Source: DASXPG01 sp036493755 (lineage in GTDB: Bacteria > Gemmatimonadota > Gemmatimonadetes > Gemmatimonadales > JACORV01). Taken from it: a stretch of 16,115 nucleotides of DNA. The stretch spans positions 1 through 16,115 of the forward strand of contig DASXPG010000161.1 in assembly GCA_036493755.1 (NCBI GenBank), read 5' to 3'. The notes under the pieces were generated by a model. It was given only the letters and a program-made list of their open reading frames with translations, ran no database searches and was not told the DNA's origin. Each line of letters starts with the position of its first letter. Position 1 is the stretch's first letter. Below, piece by piece: positions 5,236 through 13,400 of the stretch. The translations under genes were made by a program, and so were the position numbers.

Positions 5236-6986
5236 ACCATCCCTCCCTGGCTGCTGTAGCGCGCGATGTTCGGCGCGAAGTCCGATGGCGCCCGCACGTC
5301 GGCGGGATCGTCGGAGCGCACATCGCCAGCGAGCAGGAACCAGTCGCCGCCAATCCCTGCATACACCGCCACGTATTGTTTGCCGTCGGGACCGGTGTAG
5401 GTAATCGGCGCACCGACCACCCCCGAGCCCACCTTGAAGCGCCACAGCAACCGGCCGGTGCGGGCGTCGGCGGCCTTGAACCAGCCGTCGAGCGTGCCGT
5501 AGAACACCACGCCCCCCGCCGTCACCACGCTGCCGCTCCACACCGGATAGCGCTCGTGGATCTCCCACACCCTCCGCCCCCGCACCGCGTCCCACGCGAT
5601 GAACGCCCCCATGTAGCCACCCGGTCCCACGGTGTACGGCGTGCTCGCGCCGATGAAGGGCGTGCCGCGGATGTGCTCGACCTGCCTGGCGTTGTAGTCC
5701 ATGCAGAGATTATTCGTGGCCGTGTAGAAGAGGCCCGTGAGCGGCGAGAACGAAGCCGCGGAGTTGGGGCTCTTGCCCCCCTCGAGGCTGGGACAGATCT
5801 GCGGCACGTTGCCGCGCGAGGCGCCGGTGAATTTCATCGTGTCCATCACCGGGCGGCCGGTCGAGAGATCGATGCGGCTGGCCCAGTTCGCATTGCTGAA
5901 CTTTTCGGCAACCAGGACCTCGCCGGTCTGCCGGTCGAGCGTATAGGCGAAGCCGTTCTTGTCGAAATGCACCAGCACCTTCCGGCGCCGGCCTCCGATC
6001 GTCAGGTCGGTGAGAATCATCTCCGCATTGGCGTCGAAGTCCCAGTTCTCGTGCGGCGTGAACTGATACGCCCACACCAGCTCGCCGCTCTCGGGCCGCC
6101 TGGCCAGCACGCTCGACGACCACTTGTTGTCGCCCAGCCGCTGTTCCGTGTTGTACGGCGAGGCGTTGCCGGTCCCGAAGTAGAGCAGATCGAGCTCGGG
6201 GTCGTACGTCAGCCAGCCCCAGACCGGCACACCGCCGGTGCGCCAGCTGTCGGTCGCCCAGGTCGAGCGCCCGAAGTCGGCACCATGATCGTAGAAGGGA
6301 TGGAAGGTCCCGGGATGCGCGATGACCTCGCTGTCGGAGCCCGCGTTGTACGCCGTCCAGGCGACGTGTCCGGTCGCGACATCGAGCGCCTTGATCCAGC
6401 CATGGATCCCGAATTCCCCGCCCGACGGCCCGACGAAGACGTGATTGCGCACGACCAGCGGCGCCATGGTGATCGTCTCGCCCTCCGAGAGATCCGCCGT
6501 GGCGGTTTTCCAGACTTCGTGCCCCGTCTCGGCGTCCACTGCGACGGTGTGTCCGTCGATCAGATTGTAAATGATCTTCCCGTCGGCGTAGACCGCGCCG
6601 CGATTCACGGTATCGCAACAGGCGGTGCCGATGGCGCTGGGATTCACGTCCGGGCGGTACTTCCACTTCAGCGGGTAGTCGTCCTGGGTGAGATCGAAGG
6701 CGTAGAGCACGTTGGGATAGGGCGTGACGACGTACATGGTGCGGTTGACCACCAGCGGCTGGCCTTCGTGCCCGCCGAGCACGCCGGTGGAGAAATCCCA
6801 CACCGGACGAAGCCGTGAAACGTTGGCCGGGGTGAGTCCGGTCAGGGTGCTGAAGCGGGTGCCGGCGAAGTTCTTGGCGGGCATCGTCCATTGCCGTTCG
6901 TCCACGCCCGATTGCTGGGCGTTGCCGGCGCTGCCGGTGACGCCGACCAGGGCAACGAGCGCAACCATGCGGACTCTCAACGACAT
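5217..6986 (-). CDS. PQQ-dependent (quinoprotein) alcohol dehydrogenase
   Basis: This 589-residue exported enzyme of the methanol/ethanol quinoprotein dehydrogenase family oxidises primary alcohols to aldehydes with pyrroloquinoline quinone in an eight-bladed propeller. A signal peptide ends near residue 23 (GNA-QQ). Adjacent cysteines C123-C124 (TACCDTVNRG) form the ring disulfide over PQQ. Metal or PQQ ligands are Glu191 (SGGEFGIHGW) and Asn274 (GTGNASPYN). The catalytic base is Asp316 in ENWDFDANAEM, and Asp318 two residues on is the extra acidic residue found in lanthanide-dependent XoxF, ExaF and PedH enzymes. Blade motifs such as NGFAYTLDRQTGEVL recur. The ATG at 6986 follows GGAGAAGG; the frame upstream to 7229 overlaps the divergent gene and is rejected. 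A cytochrome gene overlaps its 3' end. PQQ biosynthesis genes are not in the window. Confidence 0.95.
   Translation of the reverse strand: MSLRVRMVALVALVGVTGSAGNAQQSGVDERQWTMPAKNFAGTRFSTLTGLTPANVSRLRPVWDFSTGVLGGHEGQPLVVNRTMYVVTPYPNVLYAFDLTQDDYPLKWKYRPDVNPSAIGTACCDTVNRGAVYADGKIIYNLIDGHTVAVDAETGHEVWKTATADLSEGETITMAPLVVRNHVFVGPSGGEFGIHGWIKALDVATGHVAWTAYNAGSDSEVIAHPGTFHPFYDHGADFGRSTWATDSWRTGGVPVWGWLTYDPELDLLYFGTGNASPYNTEQRLGDNKWSSSVLARRPESGELVWAYQFTPHENWDFDANAEMILTDLTIGGRRRKVLVHFDKNGFAYTLDRQTGEVLVAEKFSNANWASRIDLSTGRPVMDTMKFTGASRGNVPQICPSLEGGKSPNSAASFSPLTGLFYTATNNLCMDYNARQVEHIRGTPFIGASTPYTVGPGGYMGAFIAWDAVRGRRVWEIHERYPVWSGSVVTAGGVVFYGTLDGWFKAADARTGRLLWRFKVGSGVVGAPITYTGPDGKQYVAVYAGIGGDWFLLAGDVRSDDPADVRAPSDFAPNIARYSSQGGMVWIFAL
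5241..5248 (-). promoter_or_regulatory. Strong ribosome binding site inside the dehydrogenase gene for the cytochrome
   Basis: On the minus strand, AGGGAGGG lies within the last codons of the dehydrogenase, five bases before the proposed CTG start at 5235. An ATG directly after it is in the dehydrogenase frame and would encode only its last seven residues. The site supports the internal start of the cytochrome. Confidence 0.6.
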
Positions 6987-7113
6987 GACCTTCTCCCGTG
7001 ACGGCGGTCGACCGGAATCTAGTCTACGAGGTCCGGGAGGGCCCGTCATGTCTGCCTGATGTTGGCCGGCTTCTTGCATTACTCCCGTTCCGGACAACTG
7101 ACGCGAGAGTACC

Positions 7114-7641
7114 ATGATTGCACTGAGCAGTCGAAAGTCGAAGCAGATCAACATCATCCTTGCCGCAGTCGCGGCCGGCACGCTCGCGGCGTGCGCCGCT
7201 GTCGCGCCCGGAAATGATGCGCCGGCCACCGTGACGATTTTCTACGCCGGGGTCGGACAGTATGCCGATACGAATGCGTATCGAGTCCTCGTCAGGCTGC
7301 TGGGACCCGACGGCCGCATCGTGATGGACAAGACGACCGGCCTGCCGATCGGCCAGCATCTCCAGATCGCTTCGCCCACCGCCGCGCCGATGAATGCCAC
7401 GCTGCGAGTAACCCTCAGCGACAGCGCCGCGCACACGCTGATTGTGGCCAATATGCCGGTGCGCGTCGTCGTCAACGAAGACACCTGGATCGGGATAGCA
7501 GCGGGCGGCGCACAGTCACCATTCCCGCCTGCACTCTGCTCGACCGCGCCCACCGGATTTCCGATGCTGGCCCCGCCGGGGAGCACGCCCGACACGCTGC
7601 GCATCCATGTCGATGCCCTGGTGCGCGGGGTGATCTGCTGA
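7114..7641 (+). CDS. Putative lipoprotein of unknown function
   Basis: The 175-residue product has a basic N-terminus (SSRKSK), a hydrophobic core (INIILAAVAAGTL) and a lipobox LAAC with Cys27, so it is a probable lipoprotein. The mature part looks beta-rich (TVTIFYAGVG, YRVLVRLLGP, ATLRVTLSD) and contains two more cysteines (in ALCSTAP and the last residue). I recognise no domain. The ATG at 7114 has GAGAG four bases upstream. It is divergent from the PQQ dehydrogenase, with 127 bases between the two starts, so the two may share a control region; I see no clear operator or sigma-70 boxes there. Its stop is only four bases from the stop of the convergent HEAT/cyclophilin gene. Confidence 0.78.
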   Translation: MIALSSRKSKQINIILAAVAAGTLAACAAVAPGNDAPATVTIFYAGVGQYADTNAYRVLVRLLGPDGRIVMDKTTGLPIGQHLQIASPTAAPMNATLRVTLSDSAAHTLIVANMPVRVVVNEDTWIGIAAGGAQSPFPPALCSTAPTGFPMLAPPGSTPDTLRIHVDALVRGVIC

Positions 7642-7645
7642 ACCG

Positions 7646-9712
7646 TCAGCGCAGGCCGAGGACCTCGACCCGCGCGATCTGATCGTCCTCGAGGATCCGC
7701 TCCGCGACGCCCGGTCCCTCGGTAATCCAGCCGCAGACCGTGTACTCATGGTCGAGCCGGATATTGTCGGTGAGGTTGATGAACCACTGGGCGTCGCCGG
7801 TATCGCGGCCGCGCGATGAGATGCCCAGCGTTCCCCGCAGATGCCAGGGCCGGCCCAGCTCGTCGCGCATGAAGGCCGCATCGCCGACGTACTCGGTCGC
7901 CGCCGGCCCTCCACCCTGGACGACGAAGTTCGGTTCGACCCGCTGGAAGCGGTGCCCGTCGTAGTAATGCTCGCGCGCCAGCCGCGCGATGCGGGCGACG
8001 GTGGCCGGTGCCTCGCCGGTCATCATGGTGATGACGAATCTCCCGCCGCCACTGCGCTCCGACATCGTCACCCTCAGCCGGACTTCGCGTGCCAGCATGA
8101 CCGCCGCGAGGGGCTCGGGGTGAATTGTCAGGGGCAGCGGGCGCGCGCTGACCGTTCGCCCCGTCCATTGTGACAGCATCCCGGCGACCGTGGTCGCGAC
8201 AGTCGTGTCGAAGTCGGCCAGGTAGGGCTCCATTTCGGAGGCATTGGCCGCGCCGCCCAGCTCCGCGATCCGCTTCAGCATCATGAGCCGAGGATCGCGG
8301 GCATTCTCCCGCCGCTCGCCGGTCACCCGCTGGAAGGCGGCGAGCAGTGCCGGGAGGGCGCGCGGATCGTGCGTTCCCTGCAGCGCGGTTGCCGCCTCGA
8401 GCGTCACCTGGTAGCCGCTCGATGTCAGGGCCCCGATCAGCACGCTGTCGGCGCCACGTCCTTCGTCATGGGCCAGGGCCGTGATCGCGGCCTCGACAAC
8501 ATTGGGCTCGCTGTCATGTGACAGCACCCGCAGCAACCGTTCCTGGTGCGCCTTCCCGGCGGCTGTCGCGGCGAACATCCGCTCTTCCCACACTCTCGAT
8601 TGCGCGAATCGCGGCAGGAAATTCGCGGCGCGCACCGAATCGATGCCGGCGAGGGCGACCAGCGCGTGCGCGGGCGCCTGCCAATTGTGGCCGGGAATCA
8701 CATCATGTGGACGGCTCGTGATCGTCATCTCCAATGCCGCCGCCGCGGCCGCGTTATCGGAGCAGGGAAGGCCGAGGGCGTCGATCGCAGTCAGTGCGAC
8801 ATAGTCACTGGGATCTCGCAGCAGCGGCATGATCGGGCCGCAGTCGGGACGCTCGGCGCCGACCCGTGCGGCGCCAATCGCGCCGATGCGGACGATGGGA
8901 CTCGCATCGGCGATGGCGCGGCCGACCATCGCGGCGCGCACCTGCGCGCTCAGTCCTCCGGACGCGGCCAGCGCCAGGCGGCGCACCTGGTCGTCGGCGT
9001 CGTTGCTCGCGGTGAAGCGGGTGGCGCTGTCCAATCCGCCCGCGGCGGTCAGCGCCAGTACCGCGATCCGTCGCGCGATCGTATCCGGCGCCGCACTCGC
9101 CGAGCGGCGAAGCAGCGCCAATCCATCCGGCGTGAGAGAACCCGTCACCCGCCGCGTCAGCGCGAGCCAGTAGAGCCCGTGCAGCTCTCCGGCACTCGCG
9201 TCGCCGTTCGACTTGGCGACGATCGCCCGCTCGGCATCGCGGGGCGCGATGCTGTCGCCATAGTGGAGTCTGCCGAGTGACTCGGCAATGGAGCCGGTGG
9301 CGTCCGCGTCTGATTCGGATGCGAGGGCGGCGGTCAGCGCGCGCTGCGCCGCGGGCACGTCGAGCTTCGCCGGATCGGCCGATGTCGCGCCGCGCCGCAG
9401 GTTGACGAGCGACTGCGCGATGGCGTTCGCGGCTTCGGCCCGAACCGCCGGCGCCGCGTCCGACAACCCGGCCAGCAGCGGGGCGGCCATGTCGGGCCGC
9501 TGAAGCCGGCCGATCCCGCGAATCGATACCCGGCGGATGAGCGAATCGGCGCTTCGCGCGCCATCGAGCAGCGGCGTCACGCCTTCAGCTCCGGTTCCGC
9601 GCGCGTCTTCGGCGACGAGGATGCGCTGGAGAAGAATCGTATCGGGAGTTTGCGCCGCCAGCGCGGGCGACGATGCGCAAGCGAGAGCGACGACGAGCAG
9701 GTGGATCTTCAT
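7646..9712 (-). CDS. Exported HEAT-repeat protein fused to a C-terminal cyclophilin (peptidyl-prolyl isomerase)
   Basis: The protein has 688 residues. A Sec signal peptide MKIHLLVVALACASSPALAAQ is followed by about 500 residues of alpha-helical HEAT-like repeats (for example SLIRRVSIRGIGRLQRPDMA and SEPNVVEAAITALAHDE). A cyclophilin domain occupies about residues 545-688. The isomerase core is well kept: YDGHRFQRVEPNFVVQGG carries the equivalents of cyclophilin A Arg55 (R591), Phe60 (F596) and Gln63 (Q599), and DAQWFIN keeps Gln642 and Phe644. The usual LDGKH is LDHEY, so the substrate-pocket histidine is changed. Expected location is periplasm or outer face, where it could help fold or hold exported proteins. 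The ATG at 9712 gives the signal peptide; a 56-codon extension would overlap the phosphoesterase gene. Confidence 0.92.
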   Translation of the reverse strand: MKIHLLVVALACASSPALAAQTPDTILLQRILVAEDARGTGAEGVTPLLDGARSADSLIRRVSIRGIGRLQRPDMAAPLLAGLSDAAPAVRAEAANAIAQSLVNLRRGATSADPAKLDVPAAQRALTAALASESDADATGSIAESLGRLHYGDSIAPRDAERAIVAKSNGDASAGELHGLYWLALTRRVTGSLTPDGLALLRRSASAAPDTIARRIAVLALTAAGGLDSATRFTASNDADDQVRRLALAASGGLSAQVRAAMVGRAIADASPIVRIGAIGAARVGAERPDCGPIMPLLRDPSDYVALTAIDALGLPCSDNAAAAAALEMTITSRPHDVIPGHNWQAPAHALVALAGIDSVRAANFLPRFAQSRVWEERMFAATAAGKAHQERLLRVLSHDSEPNVVEAAITALAHDEGRGADSVLIGALTSSGYQVTLEAATALQGTHDPRALPALLAAFQRVTGERRENARDPRLMMLKRIAELGGAANASEMEPYLADFDTTVATTVAGMLSQWTGRTVSARPLPLTIHPEPLAAVMLAREVRLRVTMSERSGGGRFVITMMTGEAPATVARIARLAREHYYDGHRFQRVEPNFVVQGGGPAATEYVGDAAFMRDELGRPWHLRGTLGISSRGRDTGDAQWFINLTDNIRLDHEYTVCGWITEGPGVAERILEDDQIARVEVLGLR

Positions 9713-9752
9713 GGGCGCCGAAGATAGCAGCGCCTGGTCGAGGCCGCGACGA

Positions 9753-10382
9753 TCAGGCCTTTCGGCGGCTTCTGCGGATGGTCTGCGCGCCGGTGATCTC
9801 ATCCATGGTGCGGTTGCTTTGCACCGACCGGCTGATGCCGGGCGCTTCCTGTTCCCAGCCATCATCGGCGTATTCGTCACGGCGCTTGATCATCAGCCAG
9901 TTGCGATCGTTCTTGCCGCCGGCCTTGCCGTGCATCCGCACCAGCGTGAATGCGCCCTTCAGTTTCTTGCCGAGCATCACCAGCCGGATCTCACCGCCGG
10001 CGAGCTGCTCCTCGGGTGATGCATCGCCCCCGACTGTAAAGACGCCGGTATCCCACTGCATCACGGTGCCAGCGCCGTAGCCTGACGGAATGACGCCTTC
10101 GAATTCGCCGTAGTCGATCGGATGGTCTTCGACCGCCGCGGCGAGGCGCTTGTCGGCCGGATTCATGCTCGGGCCTTTGGGAATGGCCCACGACGCATAG
10201 ACGCCGCCGATCTCGAGCCGCAGGTCGTAGTGCAGCTGACTGGCGTCGTGCTTGTGAATCACAAACCGCCGCACGGCCGCCGGCGAGCCGACCGATCCCC
10301 GCGGCTCGGGCGTCGCGCTGAAGTTGCGCTTGCGGCGGTATTCGGCCAGCCTGGGAGGTCGTGCCGGCGCCTTACGTGCCAT
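9753..10382 (-). CDS. Stand-alone LigD-type 3'-phosphoesterase domain protein
   Basis: This 209-residue protein matches the N-terminal phosphoesterase module of bacterial LigD, which trims 3'-phosphate and 3'-ribonucleotide ends during non-homologous end joining. RFVIHKHDASQLHYDLRLE (39-57), DHPIDY (86-91) and FEGVIPSGYGAGTV (94-107) are present. His45, His51, Asp53, Arg55, His87 and Tyr91 keep the spacing I recall for the Pseudomonas active-site residues His42, His48, Asp50, Arg52, His84 and Tyr88. A basic N-terminal tail (residues 1-20) and an RRSRRKA C-terminus may bind DNA. No ligase, polymerase or Ku gene is in the window. The ATG at 10382 has AGGAAG just upstream. It is divergent from the giant TPR gene, 65 bases apart, and 40 bases from the downstream HEAT/cyclophilin start, possibly one transcript. 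Confidence 0.93.
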   Translation of the reverse strand: MARKAPARPPRLAEYRRKRNFSATPEPRGSVGSPAAVRRFVIHKHDASQLHYDLRLEIGGVYASWAIPKGPSMNPADKRLAAAVEDHPIDYGEFEGVIPSGYGAGTVMQWDTGVFTVGGDASPEEQLAGGEIRLVMLGKKLKGAFTLVRMHGKAGGKNDRNWLMIKRRDEYADDGWEQEAPGISRSVQSNRTMDEITGAQTIRRSRRKA

Positions 10383-10447
10383 GCTTCCTGCTACCCCGCT
10401 GTGTCGGGATCTCCTCTCCTTGACCCGGGGCCACGTGCGGCGTTTCG

Positions 10448-13400
10448 TTGTCCGTAGTGCCCGCCGATTCAGATCTCGCGCCGATCCAGGAGTTGTACGA
10501 TGGCGGCCGCTACGTCGATGCCTGGCGTGCCGGTGCTGCCATGGGAGAGTTACGGCGGTGGCCCGGTGTCGGCGGTCTCGTGCTCGCGGGCCGCCTCGCC
10601 AGCAGGCTTGGCGCGCCAGGACTGTCGAGCAGACTCTTTGCCTCTGCATTCCGCGCCGGGCAGCATCAGCCCTCCGCGCAGTATTTCTGGGTGTCCACGT
10701 TGCATGAGTATCGCGGCGCGTACTTGGCATGGGTCGCGCGTCGCAAGCTCGTGCTGTCCCCCCACGCGAGCGACACGGACCGCGGCGACTACCACGGCCA
10801 GAGCGCGCTGCTCCTGGGATCGCTGCGCGATTTTGCCCGCGCCACGGTGCTGATGCGTCAGGCGGACGATGCGCTCCCCACCAGGCTCTACCGCTACTGC
10901 GAGGGTGCCACCCTCTGCATCATGCAGGACCGTTATGCACAGGCGCTGGCCACGGCCGAAGCAGGTCTCGCCGCTGACGATTCCTATGTGCCGGTAATCC
11001 TCATTGCCTCCGCATGCCTGCAGCTGCTGGGGCGGCAGCAGGATACTCTGGCTTTGCTCCGCCGCTCCGCCGCCGCCGGCCAGAGTGGAGACGTCGTCGC
11101 CTCGCTGATTCGGGTGCTGCTGCGGTCGCGTGAGTTCGATGAGGCGGAAGCCGCCGCGCTCCGGTATACCGAGCTCACGCCGCTGCGGGAGCCGGCGCAG
11201 ACCAGCTGGCTGGCGATGGTCCGCGCGGAAATCGCGAGCCGCCGTGGCGATTATCGCGGCGCTTTGGCGCTCATCGAGCAGAGCACCGATCCCTTCGCGT
11301 CGGGAATCGCCGAAAACCTTCGGGCCTTCCTCGCCAACGACGGCGCGGTGCAGCCGCGGCGGAAGGAATTGCCGGTGCCGTTCGTGCGCCAGCACCACAA
11401 CACCTGCGCACCGGCAACGTTGACGTCGATCAGCCAGTTCTGGAACCGGCCCGCCGAGCATCTCTCCGTTGCCGAGCAGATCTGTTATGACGGTACGCCG
11501 CTGCACAGCGAGCGCCGTTGGGCCGAGAGCCAGGGGTGGGTGGTGCGCGAATTCCGCGTCGACTGGGCCAGCGCCGTGGCGCTGATCGACCGCGGGCTCC
11601 CGTTCACCCTCGCGCTCCAGTCGGTAGTGATGGGTCATCTGGTCGCCGCCATGGGTTACGACGAGGCGACTTCGATCCTGCTCGCGCGCGATCCCAGCAC
11701 ACCCGAGACAACTGAAATCAATGCGGCGCTGTTGCTCGATCGCCGCCAATCCTCGGGCCCGCGCGGCATGGTGATGGTTCCGCCGGACCAGGCCTCGCTT
11801 CTCGACGGCCTGCAGCTCCCCGAGACGGAGCTGTACGATCTCCTCCACCGCCTCCAGCTCGCGCTCGAAGTGCATGATCGGCCGCGCGCGCTCGAGCTCC
11901 AGGCACGGATGCTCGCCGAGTCACCGAATCATCGGCTGACCCTCATTGCCCGGCGCGCCGTAGCGGGCTACGACGCCAACCCGCGCGAGGGCCTCGCCGC
12001 GCTGGATGCGCTGATCGAGCAGTTTCCCGCCGATCAATTCCTGCTCCTGGCGCGTCTTGGTCTCTTGCGGCAGCTGGCGACTCGCCCGGAGCGCGTGGCC
12101 TGGCTGGCATCGCTGGCGGATGCCCCCGACACCGATCCGCTGCTGCTTCTCGAGTACGCGGTCGAGGTGAGTGCCGACCAGCGTGTCATCGGCCGGGCCC
12201 TGGCGCTCGTTCGCCGCGCGCTGCGGCGCCGGCGCGACAGCCCGCAGGCGCTCTACGAGCTCTCCGGCATTTACTGGCGCCAGGCGGATCGCGATGAGGC
12301 GGTCGCGGCGGCGAGATTCGCTTCCTGCCTCGAACAGACGCGAGAGGAATACGCGCGATCCTACTTCGAGGTCTGTCGCTGGCAACGCGATCCCGAAACG
12401 GCGCTCGTCTATCTGAGGGAGCGAGTCGATCGTCTCGGTGGCCTCTCGGCGAATTCGGCCATCACGCTCTTTGACGCTCTGGAGCTCCTCGATCGGACCG
12501 AGGAGGCGTTTCCGGTGCTCGAGTCGTCAATCGCGGTCCATCCTGACGATGGAAATCTCAGGCTCTTCGCCGCGAATCGGTACGCGCGGTATGGCCAGCC
12601 TGAGAAGTCCGCCGCGCGTCGAGCCGCCGCCGAAGGAAATGTGCGCCGCCCCGACTGGCTCGCCGAAGTATCCCGCGAGGCCCGCGCGCGCGGCGATCGT
12701 GCCGCCGCACTCGCCGCGTCCCTCGAAATCATTGCGACGCAGCCGATCGATGTCGAAGCGCAGCGCATGACCGCGACGCTTCGTCTCGAGATGGGCGATC
12801 GTGCCGCCGCAATGGAAGGACTCCAGGCCGCATGCGCCGCCTTCCCTCACAATCCCGGTCTGCGGCGGCTGGTCTACGATTTCACCGACCGGGAGTCGGC
12901 GGCGGTTCGCGAGCAGCCGCTGCGCGACATTCTCGCCCTCGATTCCGCGGACGCCTGGGCGCACCGCGAGCTGGCGCTGAACTTGATGGAACAGGAACGA
13001 TTCGACGCAGCCCTGGCCGAGGCCGATACCGGACTCGCCCTCGACCCGGCGGAAGCGGCGAGTCATTCCATCCGGGCGCACATCCTCAACCGGATGGGCC
13101 GTGTTACCGATGCGGCCGCCGGCTTTCGCGATGCCCTTGGGCGCTCCGCCGACAACTCCGATGCCATCCGCGGCCTGCTCGACACCGCGGGCGATCTTGC
13201 CTCCCGGCGATCGGTGCTCGTCTTCGTCGAAAGCCGGCTACTCGAGCAAACGGTACTCGGACAGGGACTGCTGACGTACCGCCTCGTCGCCCGCGGCGTG
13301 CTGACCCCGCTGGAGCTACTCGGGATCCTGCGACACGCGCACGAGGTGCGACCCGATCTGTGGCATGCCTGGTCCGCCCTCGGCGTACACCTCGATCAGA

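Noticed and set aside
5236..5595. Longer cytochrome start at 5595
   Set aside because: These residues are the dehydrogenase gene read in another frame, low in sense and without a signal peptide.
5202..6818. 538-residue open frame on the plus strand opposite the PQQ dehydrogenase
   Set aside because: It is rich in Arg, Pro and Ala with no recognisable domain and lies antisense to a gene with intact catalytic motifs. This is a GC-rich shadow frame.
6987..7113. Sigma-70 promoter or operator in the divergent gap before the dehydrogenase and lipoprotein genes
   Set aside because: Some TTG-containing stretches occur, but no pair of -35 and -10 boxes at suitable spacing and no clear palindrome was found by eye.
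7635..7653. Bidirectional terminator between the convergent lipoprotein and HEAT/cyclophilin genes
   Set aside because: Only a weak interrupted stem (CTGA/TCAG) with no T-run on either strand.
9713..9880. 56-residue extension of the HEAT/cyclophilin protein
   Set aside because: It overlaps the phosphoesterase gene and would bury the signal peptide that begins at the ATG at 9712.
10550..11875. 441-residue open frame antisense to the TPR/C39 gene
   Set aside because: There is no domain or ribosome site, and the opposite strand encodes clear TPR and C39 motifs. It is a shadow of high GC.
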